A stretch of DNA of 64,000 bases from Streptomyces lacrimifluminis (GTDB lineage: Bacteria > Actinomycetota > Actinomycetes > Streptomycetales > Streptomycetaceae), in the NCBI RefSeq assembly GCF_014646095.1, contig NZ_BMMU01000002.1, positions 62,001-126,000 on the forward strand, in the 5' to 3' direction. Every line of letters starts with the position of its first letter. Position 1 is the stretch's first letter. Below the pieces are notes generated by a model. It saw only the letters and a program-made list of their open reading frames with translations. It was not told the DNA's origin and ran no database searches. Positions 35,315-43,655 of the stretch are shown here, piece by piece. Made by a program: the position numbers and the translations under genes.

Positions 35315-36792
35315 GCGGCGGAACGTTCGTCGGGATGCCCTCCTTCCCCGAGGCGGCCCACGACGCGGTCAACAACCAGACCCTGCGCGCCAATCTGCGC
35401 CACGCCACCCACACCATCCGCGGCAAACGGGCGAAAGCCGTCGCCGAGATGTCCGACTGGGCCGAGCTGCGTGAGGCGGGCAAGCGGATCAAGGACCACA
35501 CCCTCCGCCATCTCGACCGCTATCTCGTCCAGCTGGAGGAGTCGGTCACGGCGGCGGGCGGGGTCGTGCACTGGGCCGTCGATGCCGACGAGGCCAACCG
35601 GATCGTCATCGACCTGGTGCGGATGACCGGGGAGTCGGAGGTCGTCAAGGTCAAGTCGATGGCCACGCAGGAGATCGGGCTGAACGAGGCGCTGGAGGCC
35701 GAGGGCATCGCGGCCTACGAGACCGACCTCGCCGAGCTGATCGTGCAGTTGGGCAAGGACCGCCCCTCGCACATCCTCGTCCCGGCGATCCACCGCAACC
35801 GGGGCGAGATCCGGGACATCTTCGCGCGCGAGATGAGCGAGTGGGGCCGCCCGGCTCCCGATGGCCTCACCGACACGCCCGCCGAACTGGCCGAGGCGGC
35901 ACGGCTGCACCTCCGAGAAAAATTCCTGCGCGCCAAGGTGGGCGTCTCCGGCGCCAACTTCATGGTCGCGGAGACCGGCACCCTCGTCGTGGTCGAGTCC
36001 GAGGGCAACGGGCGGATGTGCCTGACCCTGCCCGAGACGCTCATCTCGGTCGTCGGCATCGAGAAGATCGTGCCGACCTGGCGGGACCTGGAGGTCTTCC
36101 TCCAGACCCTCCCCCGCTCCTCGACCGCCGAGCGCATGAACCCGTACACGTCGACGTGGACCGGTACGACGGGCGGTGACGGCCCGCAGACCTTCCACCT
36201 GGTTTTGATCGACAACGGCCGCACCGACACCCTCGCCGACGAGGTCGGCCGCCAGGCCCTACGCTGCATCCGCTGCTCTGCCTGTCTGAACGTCTGCCCG
36301 GTGTACGAGCGGGCCGGCGGCCACGCCTACGGCTCCGTCTATCCCGGCCCGATCGGCGCCATCCTGAGCCCTCAGCTCCGGGGCACCGCGAGCGAGATCG
36401 ACGCCTCGCTCCCGTACGCCTCCTCGCTGTGCGGGGCCTGTTACGAGGTCTGCCCGGTCGCCATCGACATCCCCGAGGTGCTGGTGCACCTGCGGGAACG
36501 GATCGTCGAAGGCGGTCCGGCCACCAGGGAGGGCAACAAGGTCGTCCTGAAGCCCGCGAAGGGCCACGCCGCCGAGCGGGCCGCGATGCGTGCCGCCCGC
36601 TGGGCGTTCGGCCACCCCGGCGCCCTGCGCACCGGCCAGCGTCTCGCCTCCCGCACCCGCCGCTTCCACCCCCGCACGCTGCCCGGCCCCGGCAGGGCCT
36701 GGAGCGACACCCGTGACCTGCCGGCCGTACCGGCGGAGCCGTTCCGCGACTGGTGGCAGCGCACCCACGGCGGAAAGGACACCACGAAGTGA
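35311..36792 (+). CDS. lutB: L-lactate utilisation protein B (LutB), 4Fe-4S protein
   Basis: A ~493-residue iron-sulfur protein. The N-terminal LUD domain includes VKVKSMATQEIGLNEALE and GVSGANFMVAETGTLVVVESEGNGR. Two ferredoxin-type clusters follow in RCIRCSACLNVCPVYE and LCGACYEVCPVAIDIP. It is the electron-transfer core of LutABC. The ATG at 35311 overlaps the lutA stop, and its end overlaps the lutC GTG. Confidence 0.93.
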   Translation: MSGGTFVGMPSFPEAAHDAVNNQTLRANLRHATHTIRGKRAKAVAEMSDWAELREAGKRIKDHTLRHLDRYLVQLEESVTAAGGVVHWAVDADEANRIVIDLVRMTGESEVVKVKSMATQEIGLNEALEAEGIAAYETDLAELIVQLGKDRPSHILVPAIHRNRGEIRDIFAREMSEWGRPAPDGLTDTPAELAEAARLHLREKFLRAKVGVSGANFMVAETGTLVVVESEGNGRMCLTLPETLISVVGIEKIVPTWRDLEVFLQTLPRSSTAERMNPYTSTWTGTTGGDGPQTFHLVLIDNGRTDTLADEVGRQALRCIRCSACLNVCPVYERAGGHAYGSVYPGPIGAILSPQLRGTASEIDASLPYASSLCGACYEVCPVAIDIPEVLVHLRERIVEGGPATREGNKVVLKPAKGHAAERAAMRAARWAFGHPGALRTGQRLASRTRRFHPRTLPGPGRAWSDTRDLPAVPAEPFRDWWQRTHGGKDTTK

Positions 36793-37445
36793 ACAGCCGC
36801 GATCTGATCCTGGGCCGCGTACGGCGTGCACTCGCCGACGTGCCCCGCGACGACACGCCGTACGACCAGGCCGTCGACCGTGACTATCTGCGCGAGCACG
36901 GAAACCGGAGCGTCGAGGAGACGGTCGAACTCCTCGCCGAGAACCTGGCGGACTACCGGGCGGTAGTGCACCGCTGCACCGGCGACGAGCTTCCGGCGCT
37001 GCTCGCCGGGATACTGGCCGCGCGCGGCTCGGCGTCGGTGGTCGTACCGCCGGGGCTTGCGCCGGAGTGGCTGTCCGCCTCGGACACCGCCCGGATCGAG
37101 GACCGCACGGCGAGCACCGTGTACGACCTGGACAAGGTCGGGAGCGTGGTCACCGGCTGCGCTCTCGCCATCGCCGAGACCGGCACCATCGTCCTGGACG
37201 GCGGCCCGGCCCAGGGGCGCCGCCGGATCACCCTGGTCCCCGACCACCACATCTGTGTCGTCCGCGTGCCCGACCAGGTCGTCTCCTCCGTGCCCCAGGC
37301 TCTCGAACGCCTGGACCCGGCACGGCCGTTGACCTGGATCTCCGGTCCGTCCGCGACCAGCGACATCGAGCTCGACCGGGTCGAGGGGGTGCACGGTCCG
37401 CGCACCCTGGAGGTGGTCCTGGTGAGTGGAGAGGTCCAGGCGTGA
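36789..37445 (+). CDS. lutC: L-lactate utilisation protein C (LutC)
   Basis: A ~218-residue LUD-domain protein. The N-terminus NSRDLILGRVRRALAD is typical, followed by CALAIAETGTIVLDGGPAQGRRRITLVPDHHICVV and the C-terminal ISGPSATSDIELDRVEGVHGPRTLEVVLV. It completes the LutABC L-lactate dehydrogenase complex. The GTG at 36789 overlaps the lutB stop. It is the last gene of the rhamnose catabolic transcript. Confidence 0.92.
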   Translation: MNSRDLILGRVRRALADVPRDDTPYDQAVDRDYLREHGNRSVEETVELLAENLADYRAVVHRCTGDELPALLAGILAARGSASVVVPPGLAPEWLSASDTARIEDRTASTVYDLDKVGSVVTGCALAIAETGTIVLDGGPAQGRRRITLVPDHHICVVRVPDQVVSSVPQALERLDPARPLTWISGPSATSDIELDRVEGVHGPRTLEVVLVSGEVQA

Positions 37446-37771
37446 ACGGGCTCGCGGGGTCGGGCGCTTCGGCGGCCGGCCCCGGTTCCTGACTACGGCG
37501 TCGGTCGACGGCGTTCGTGCCGAATGACGCCCGGACGGACATGAGCGAGGATTCCGCCCGCGGTACGGCAACCGGCCGAACGGGCCCGCCGCGCCTGCTG
37601 GTTGAACCCGGAGGCGCGGTCGAGGTGGGACACGGGCGACCCGGCGGCGCCCGCGTACGCCGAGCTGGTGGAGATGCGGAGTGTGCCGCAACGCCCTCCA
37701 ACTCGGCGCGCTGATCAGCCGGTTGCTACCGGTGTGAGGACGGCGGTGGCGTCCTCACGATCGGCCTGGCG
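37446..37771. other. Gene-poor stretch with possible protein remnant
   Basis: No complete gene is supported. A plus-strand frame starting near 37602 reads LNPEARSRWDTGDPAAPAYAELVEMRSVPQR, which looks protein-like, but it lacks a start signal and is followed by low-quality sequence. It may be the end of a lost gene. The rest would hold the lut terminator and the end of the convergent cupin gene. Confidence 0.4.
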
Positions 37772-38137
37772 TCAGTTTCCCGGCGCCTTCGCGTAATCCT
37801 GTGCCATGCCTCCCGCGAAGTCGTGGACGATGACCTGCTCGTCGCCGATGACCCACGCGTCGTGCCCGGCCGGGCACACGAAGACGTCGCCGGGGCCCAC
37901 TTCGCCCTCGCCGCCGTCATCCATGCGGATGCCCATTCGGCCCTGTACGACATAGCCGTTGTGGTGGATCTCGCAGCTCTGCGTGCCCACGATGGGCCCG
38001 ACGCACTCGGACCAGCGCCAGCCCGGTTCGAAGGTTCCCACGGCGAAGTCGAGGCCTGTCATGTGTACGGCTTCGAGGTGTCCCCGGGGGAAATCACGCC
38101 GCTCGTCCGGCTTCTCGACTGTCTTGATCTCCAGCAT
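37772..38137 (-). CDS. Small cupin-domain protein
   Basis: A 121-residue single-domain cupin. The two motifs are SCEIHHNGYVVQGRMGIRMDDGGEGEVGPGDVFVCPAGHDAWVIGDEQVIVHDF. Only some of the usual His/Glu metal ligands are retained. Related stand-alone cupins are of unknown function. The ATG at 38137 follows GGGAGG nine bases upstream; longer starts have no support. It lies downstream of the MBL/caspase operon on the same strand, separated by 101 bp, so membership is possible but unproven. Confidence 0.78.
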   Translation of the reverse strand: MLEIKTVEKPDERRDFPRGHLEAVHMTGLDFAVGTFEPGWRWSECVGPIVGTQSCEIHHNGYVVQGRMGIRMDDGGEGEVGPGDVFVCPAGHDAWVIGDEQVIVHDFAGGMAQDYAKAPGN

Positions 38138-38238
38138 GTCCGCTGCCTCCCATCCCCCCTGCATGGCTGTCGGGCCCCCCTGTTTCTCTTCCATCGTCCG
38201 CCTGTCAAGGCGGGGCCGCCATCCGAGCGACCGCGGTG

Positions 38239-39282
38239 TCAGAGTTCGAAGGTCACCAGGCCGTCCTGCGCGTCCGGCTCCGGCGCTGTCACCGTGTAGC
38301 CGAAGCGGTTCTTGAGGGAGGTGACGTCCCAGAGCGCGGCGCGGTCGCGGTAGTTGAAGACGATCTCCTTGCGGGCTCCGCCGTGCCGGAGGATCCGTGA
38401 CATGGCGATGTCGTCGGGGTGGTCGTGCCGGGCGCCGCTCGTGGAGATCAGATAGCGGTCGCAGTCGAGGAGACCCAGCAGCTCGTTGGAGAGGTTGCGG
38501 CCGCTGCCGTGATGGGCGACCTTCAGGACGTCGACGTGGAGCCGCCCGCCCGCCGCCTCGGCCCGGGGCCGTATCGACTCGACGAGCCGGCGGTCGTCCG
38601 CGTCGCCGGTGAGGACGATCCGCCGGTCCTCGAACTCGAAGAGCAGCCCGATGCTGGTGACGTTCGTCGGCGAAGTGTCCGCCTTGAACGGTGTCGCGGC
38701 GAGCCGTTCCACGTCGACGGCGCCGCCGAAGTGCTCGAAGCCGGGGACGGCGGGCGGTTCGTCCGGGTCCCGGCCGGGGATCAGCCCGTGGGCGGCGCAC
38801 TCCTTCACCCACACCGGGGCCAGTCGCTCCAACTGCCGCCGGTCGGGCGAGAGCACCTCCATCGTGGACCCGTCGTCGAACCACCCGAGCTGCCGCCCGA
38901 CCTCCGCGCCGCGCCCGCCGAACGCGTCGTTCCAGGGCACCTTCTGCGCCAGCAGCGCGCTGGTGAGCTTCTCGCCGTCCTGGGCGCCGAACCCCTCGGC
39001 GTCGAGCAGGTGGTCGAACCCGTTGAACCACACGTCCCCGATCTCCACCGAGCGCTCCGGATCGTTCAGCAGGGCGAGCACTCCGAGGATGTGGTCCTGG
39101 TCGACATGCGTGACGACGAGGACGTCGACGAGCCCGTCGAGCCCGGCGAGCACCGGCTTGATCAGCGGATACGTGCCCGCGCGACCGCCGTCGACGAGGA
39201 TCCGCCGGACGAACGTGTCGTCGCCGTATTCCAGGAGCAGGCAGTCGCCGTCCTGGCCGGGCATCATCGTGAAGCGGATCAT
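38239..39282 (-). CDS. ComEC/Rec2-like metallo-beta-lactamase-fold hydrolase
   Basis: A 347-residue cytosolic MBL-fold protein. The first metal motif is THVDQDH (residues 58-64), the HxDxDH variant typical of the ComEC/Rec2 nuclease-like branch. Later ligands are LTGDADDRRL and LKVAHHGSGRNLS. The N-terminus MIRFTMMPGQDGDCLLLEYG is characteristic of this branch. It would hydrolyse phosphodiester bonds in nucleic acid or nucleotides. It is the third gene of an operon with a caspase-family protease and an uncharacterised two-domain protein (26-bp gap), a grouping that suggests a biological-conflict or stress-response function. Confidence 0.85.
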   Translation of the reverse strand: MIRFTMMPGQDGDCLLLEYGDDTFVRRILVDGGRAGTYPLIKPVLAGLDGLVDVLVVTHVDQDHILGVLALLNDPERSVEIGDVWFNGFDHLLDAEGFGAQDGEKLTSALLAQKVPWNDAFGGRGAEVGRQLGWFDDGSTMEVLSPDRRQLERLAPVWVKECAAHGLIPGRDPDEPPAVPGFEHFGGAVDVERLAATPFKADTSPTNVTSIGLLFEFEDRRIVLTGDADDRRLVESIRPRAEAAGGRLHVDVLKVAHHGSGRNLSNELLGLLDCDRYLISTSGARHDHPDDIAMSRILRHGGARKEIVFNYRDRAALWDVTSLKNRFGYTVTAPEPDAQDGLVTFEL

Positions 39283-39308
39283 CGCGGCCTCCCTCGCCGG
39301 GTCTCTCG

Positions 39309-40592
39309 CTAGTGGGGCACCCCTCGCAGGCCGACGATCACGAACGGCTCGCGCATGTCCACGCGGTAGGACAGCAGCCGGGCCTGGTCGAGGCGGGTGA
39401 CGCACTCCGGGTCGTCGGGGAACTCGGAGAGGCCGTGGATGAGGCGGCTCAGGCCGAGGGTGAAGACCGGGACGCCGCGGTCGAAGGCCTCGACGAGCGC
39501 GTCCCGTGCCGCGCGCAGCTCGGTCTCGGTGTGGGCGCGGCGCAGATGGCGCATGCCCCACAGCAGCGAGCCGTCGCTCAGCCAGGGGCACTCACGGCGC
39601 AGATGATCGAGCCAGGCGTCCCAGCGGTGCCGTCGCTCGGTGAGCTCGCTGCCGACCAGGACATAGGCGCCGGCCACCGCGGCGAGGGGGTTCTCCATCT
39701 TGGCGTAGAGCAGTTCCTCGGCGTCCTTTACCAGCGCCGCCGCCGTGTCGAAGGCGCCCCGGGCCATATAGCCGAGGGCGGGTCCCACCCGGCTGTCGCG
39801 GACGGTGACGGAGACGGTGCTGCCGGTCGGGCTCTGGCGTTCGTTGACCAGCACCTCGATCTGCGTGTCGCCCCAGGGCGCGGGGAGGGTAACGACGTAC
39901 TCGGCGCCGGTCAGCGAGACGACGAGGAACTGCCGTGGGCCCGTGGGCCCTTGAAGGGTGGACGCGCCCTGTTCGTCGACCGGGCCGTGCGGGCCGAAGC
40001 GGTAGAGGCGGGCGGTGGCGTCGCCCAGGTCGAGGCTGGGCACCGTGTGCGGCGCCGAGCGGGCCAGGCCGAGGGCGATCGGTTCCGGCGAGGGGCCGTC
40101 GGTCAGGGCGAGCAGCGGGGCGAAGTGCCAGCTCTCCGGCTTCGGATCGCCGACCCAGACCGCGTTCCCCGGCGGCACCACCCCGCGGGTCGCCCACACT
40201 CCGGAGCGCGACCCCCGGGACCGGGGCACCGGGATCGTCTCGTCGTCGTGATAGGCGCCGTACGGCTCGATGTTGCCCATGAGGTACTGCCAGGAGTGCG
40301 ACTCGTAGGGCGAGCGCGCGGTGCACAGCGTCACGTGGGTGTCCTTGCCCTCGCTCGCCTCCGCGTCCTTGGACAGGACGACTCCGGAGGGCAGCGTGGC
40401 GGACACGAGGTAGTGCCCGGGGTCGACCTCGTAGCGGGCGGCCGGCGCGGAGGTGCCGCAGGGGAAGAGGACGCCCCGGTGGGCGCTGCCGGTGCCGTCG
40501 GCCGGGTGGATGTCGCCGACGACCTTCGCCCCGTCGGGCAGGTCGGACTCGTGGAGGCTCAGCGCCACGGTGACCCGCAGGCCGGTGCTCAT
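39309..40592 (-). CDS. Uncharacterised two-domain protein of the caspase operon
   Basis: A 427-residue protein with no recognised family. Residues ~1-280 are beta-rich: VTVALSLHESDLPDGAKVVGDI, VDPGHYLVSATLPSGVVLSKDAE and FLVVSLTGAEYVVTLPAPWGDTQIEVLVNER. Residues ~290-427 are alpha-helical (GAFDTAAALVKDAEELLYAKMENPLAAVAGAYVLVGSE, SDGSLLWGMRHLRRAHTETELRAARDALVEAFDRGVPVFTLGLSRLIHGL). No catalytic motif is evident, and there is no signal or membrane helix. Its ATG overlaps the caspase stop (ATGA), so it is made together with the protease. It may be the protease's substrate, adaptor or regulator. This is inferred only from coupling. Confidence 0.75.
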   Translation of the reverse strand: MSTGLRVTVALSLHESDLPDGAKVVGDIHPADGTGSAHRGVLFPCGTSAPAARYEVDPGHYLVSATLPSGVVLSKDAEASEGKDTHVTLCTARSPYESHSWQYLMGNIEPYGAYHDDETIPVPRSRGSRSGVWATRGVVPPGNAVWVGDPKPESWHFAPLLALTDGPSPEPIALGLARSAPHTVPSLDLGDATARLYRFGPHGPVDEQGASTLQGPTGPRQFLVVSLTGAEYVVTLPAPWGDTQIEVLVNERQSPTGSTVSVTVRDSRVGPALGYMARGAFDTAAALVKDAEELLYAKMENPLAAVAGAYVLVGSELTERRHRWDAWLDHLRRECPWLSDGSLLWGMRHLRRAHTETELRAARDALVEAFDRGVPVFTLGLSRLIHGLSEFPDDPECVTRLDQARLLSYRVDMREPFVIVGLRGVPH

Positions 40593-41773
40593 GACGGCTT
40601 CCCCAACTGCACGCGCCGGAACACCGGCCGCACCGTGACCGGCTTGGTCCGCACCTCCTCGTCGCCGAGATGTGCCTCGAAGACGTAGTTGCCGAAGCCG
40701 AGTTCGATGGCCCACTCGCTCTCGGGGTCGGTCTCGTCGATGTCGTCGGGCGGCCGGCGCAGCCGTTCCCGGCCGCCCTGTCCGTCCTCCCGGCACACGA
40801 ACTCGGCCTCCGCGTTGTCCTCGGCTGGGTCGCAGCCGACGTACACCGGGACGACCGGGGTGCCGGACAGCTGGTGGAGGACGAAGACGGGCAGTTCACC
40901 GACCGAGGGGACCTGGACGCCTGCCACGGCTCCGGCGAAGCGCGGCTGGTGCATGAAGTGGTCGATCGCCGTGAGGAGTTGGGAGGTGTTGACCCGCCAG
41001 TCTCCCTCGGGGTCGTCGCTGGCGGCCCCGGCGAGGCTCTTCAGCAGTGCCTCGGTGAACAGGCTGACCTGTCCGGGCCGGGCGTGCGAGCGGTCGCCGG
41101 CCAGGGTGGCGTAGTACGGGATGTGGAAACGCCGGGGCAGGTCCAGCGGGCGCGCGCCGGCGCCGAGCGGGGTGCGGCCGGCGAACCGTGTACCCGAACT
41201 CTCGATCAGGACGTCGGAGTTGGAGCGGCAGGCGTCGACGAAGAACACCTGCTGGCCGGCCTTGCACCGCTTGAGCCCGTTCATCAGGCCGGCGAAGTCC
41301 AGTGCTCCGTTGAGGGGGTTGTGGTGGTCGGCGAAGATGTCGGCGGCGAGCAGCGCCATGTCCTCGCCCTGGGAGATGCCGTGTCCGCAGAAGTAGAAGA
41401 GGAGCCGGTTGTCGACGTGGCTGTCACCCCGGTCGTACCAGTCGGCGACCGCGGTGACGAGGTTGTCGATGGTGGCCTCGTCGACGTCGTGCTCGGTCCG
41501 CGTACGAGGGTCGGTGAACGGGGTCGGGTGCTCCTCACTGAGCAGCAGGGCCACGCTGCCGAGTGGGCGTTCGGGGTCGTTGTACTCGGTGAGCAGCCAG
41601 GTGGCGAAGGCGCGGGCGGAGAGCGGGGGTGAGCTGAGCTGGCGCATCCCGTCGGAGTCGGCGACCGGTGACTCGCCGCCGGCGAGGTGCGGGTACCTGC
41701 CGACTCCGACGACCAGCGCGTGGGTGCGTGGCGGGTCGGCCGCCTCTTCGAGATGGATCACTGAACCGGCCAT
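40589..41773 (-). CDS. Caspase-family (clan CD) peptidase
   Basis: A 394-residue prokaryotic caspase homologue. The catalytic His is in FYFCGHGISQG (His131) and the Cys in QVFFVDACRSNSD (Cys182), both in the canonical context. The N-terminal strand THALVVGVGRYPHL starts the fold. The C-terminal ~120 residues form a separate, probably beta-sandwich domain (VPVYVGCDPAEDNAEAEFVC; WAIELGFGNYVFEAHLGDEEV). No signal peptide is present, so it is cytosolic. The ATG at 41773 follows CGGAGG. It is the first gene of the operon. Related proteases act in bacterial cell-death and defence modules; that role here is inferred. Confidence 0.88.
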   Translation of the reverse strand: MAGSVIHLEEAADPPRTHALVVGVGRYPHLAGGESPVADSDGMRQLSSPPLSARAFATWLLTEYNDPERPLGSVALLLSEEHPTPFTDPRTRTEHDVDEATIDNLVTAVADWYDRGDSHVDNRLLFYFCGHGISQGEDMALLAADIFADHHNPLNGALDFAGLMNGLKRCKAGQQVFFVDACRSNSDVLIESSGTRFAGRTPLGAGARPLDLPRRFHIPYYATLAGDRSHARPGQVSLFTEALLKSLAGAASDDPEGDWRVNTSQLLTAIDHFMHQPRFAGAVAGVQVPSVGELPVFVLHQLSGTPVVPVYVGCDPAEDNAEAEFVCREDGQGGRERLRRPPDDIDETDPESEWAIELGFGNYVFEAHLGDEEVRTKPVTVRPVFRRVQLGKPS

Positions 41774-41885
41774 GGATCCTCCGGAACACCATCGCTCCCG
41801 AGCATGCCCATCGACAGCATTTCTCCTACTATATTTCGTAACACCCTGTATGTCCTGGCATACGCCAGTGAAGGTGAGGCCCGCC

Positions 41886-42947
41886 ATGGCCAAGAACCTC
41901 GTCATCTGTCTGGACGGCACGGGCAACCAGTTGCGCGCGAAGGGCAACACCAACGTCGTGCGGCTCTACGAGATGCTGGACCTCTCCGACCCCGCCCGGC
42001 AGATCGCGTACTACGACCCCGGTGTCGGCACGTTCTCCTCGGCGGGCGCCTGGACGGCCGTGGGCCGCCGGTTGTCGAAGCTTCTCGGGCTCGCCCTCGG
42101 CTCCGGGATCAGGGTCAACCTGGCCGAGGCGTACACGTATCTGATGCGGCACTACGAACCGGGCGACCACATCCACGTGTTCGGCTTCAGCCGGGGCGCG
42201 TACACGGCCCGCGCGCTCACCGGCATGCTCAAGGCGGTCGGTCTGCTGCGGCCCGGGCTGGAGAACCTCGTCCCGTACGCCGTCTCGGTCTACGCCAGGA
42301 ACAAGACCTTCACCGCGGACGACTGGGCCCAACTCCACCGTTTCGCGGGCACGTTCAGCATCACGGTGGAGGCCAGGACCGGTATCCCGGTCGAGTACCT
42401 GGGCATGTGGGACTCCGTGAAGGCGGCCGGCATCCTGCGCTGGAACCTGCGCTGGCCGCACACCCGGCAGGTGCCGGGCGCCCTCCGGGTCCGGCACGCG
42501 GTCTCCATCGACGAGAAGCGCACGCCCTACCGCGAGTACCTGGTCACGCCGGGCGAGCGGCCGACGCTGCCGGACAGTGTCGAGCAGGTGTGGTTCGCGG
42601 GAGTCCACTCGGACGTCGGCGGCACCTTCGAGGACGACCATCATCTCGCCACCATCGCCCTCAAGTGGGTCGTGGACGGCGCCCTGGCCCCCGACGGCAA
42701 GGGCCTCCTGCTGAAGCCCGGCGCGTACCGGCGCGAGGTGACGGTCGACCCCACGTACGCGCTGGGCAAGGTGCACCGGATGGGCTGGGTCTGGGCCCTG
42801 CTCACCTACCGGCGCCGCCGACCGCCCCCGCACGCCCGGGTGCACGCGAGCGTCCGCGAACGCGTCGACAGGTTCAAGGACTACGGATCACGCGTACCGG
42901 AGACGGCCACCTGGGCGGACGAGGACTGGCTCACCGCCCGGGGGTGA
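41886..42947 (+). CDS. DUF2235 family alpha/beta hydrolase
   Basis: A 353-residue protein of the DUF2235 family, an alpha/beta hydrolase group that includes type VI secretion phospholipase effectors (Tle1) and many cytosolic proteins of unknown role. Motifs: N-terminal KNLVICLDGTGNQL, the nucleophile elbow HVFGFSRGAYTAR, GMWDSVKAAG (acid) and VWFAGVHSDVGGTFEDD (histidine). There is no signal peptide. The start at 41886 follows GAAGGTGAGG. It is divergent from the caspase operon across 112 bp, so the two may share regulation, although this is unproven. Confidence 0.85.
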   Translation: MAKNLVICLDGTGNQLRAKGNTNVVRLYEMLDLSDPARQIAYYDPGVGTFSSAGAWTAVGRRLSKLLGLALGSGIRVNLAEAYTYLMRHYEPGDHIHVFGFSRGAYTARALTGMLKAVGLLRPGLENLVPYAVSVYARNKTFTADDWAQLHRFAGTFSITVEARTGIPVEYLGMWDSVKAAGILRWNLRWPHTRQVPGALRVRHAVSIDEKRTPYREYLVTPGERPTLPDSVEQVWFAGVHSDVGGTFEDDHHLATIALKWVVDGALAPDGKGLLLKPGAYRREVTVDPTYALGKVHRMGWVWALLTYRRRRPPPHARVHASVRERVDRFKDYGSRVPETATWADEDWLTARG

Positions 42948-42989
42948 CGTCCGGGCGACAGCTGACACCTCGCCAACTCCCCCTCCAAG

Positions 42990-43655
42990 TCAGGTCAGTT
43001 CGAGTACACCCCGGCGCACGGCCGCCGAGACCGCCGCCGCCCTGTTGTCGACCCTGAGCTTGCGGTAAACGCGCACGAGATGGGTCTTGACGGTGGCCTC
43101 GCTGAGGAACAGCGCCCCGGCGATGGCCCGGTTGCTGAGTCCCTGGGCCATCAGCCGTACGACCTCGATCTCGCGCCCGCTCAACTCGTGCTCCGGATCC
43201 AGCACTTGCCCGACGAGCTCCCCGACGATCTCCGGTGCCAGTCCCAGCGCCCCGGCGGCGGCCCCGCGCACCGCGCGGAACAGTTCCTCGGGAGGGCCCG
43301 CCTTGAGCACATAGCCCCGGGCGCCCACCTCCAACGCCCGCACCACATCGGCCCGTCCGGCATAGCTGGTCAGCATCACCACCGCAACACCGGGCGCCTC
43401 GGCGGCGAGCCGACGGATCGCCTCGATCCCGTCGATCCCGCCCCCCGGACTCCCGAACCGGAGGTCCATCAGGGCGACATCGGGAAGCAGCCGGGCGACC
43501 AGCGCGACAGCCTCCTCGCCGCTGCCGGCCTCGGCGATCACAGCGAGGTCGGGTTCGCCCTCCAGCAGCGCGCGCAGACCGGCCCGTACGACGGCGTGGT
43601 CGTCCGCGATCAGGACGCGCAGCGGCTCGGCCGCGCCGGGCGGGTCCGCGATCAT
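42990..43655 (-). CDS. NarL/LuxR-type response regulator
   Basis: A 221-residue two-component regulator. The receiver domain begins LRVLIADDHAVVRAGL, with the phospho-acceptor Asp in VALMDLRFGSPGGG; a short Gly-rich insert follows it, unlike most receivers. The K-loop is VLKAG. The C-terminal HTH is LSGREIEVVRLMAQGLSNRAIAGALFLSEATVKTHLVRVYRKL. It overlaps the histidine-kinase stop (ATGA) and is its cognate regulator. Confidence 0.9.
   Translation of the reverse strand: MIADPPGAAEPLRVLIADDHAVVRAGLRALLEGEPDLAVIAEAGSGEEAVALVARLLPDVALMDLRFGSPGGGIDGIEAIRRLAAEAPGVAVVMLTSYAGRADVVRALEVGARGYVLKAGPPEELFRAVRGAAAGALGLAPEIVGELVGQVLDPEHELSGREIEVVRLMAQGLSNRAIAGALFLSEATVKTHLVRVYRKLRVDNRAAAVSAAVRRGVLELT

Noticed and set aside
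37772..42947. A type VI secretion locus because of DUF2235
   Set aside because: No VgrG, Hcp, sheath or baseplate genes are present, and the organism appears Gram-positive.
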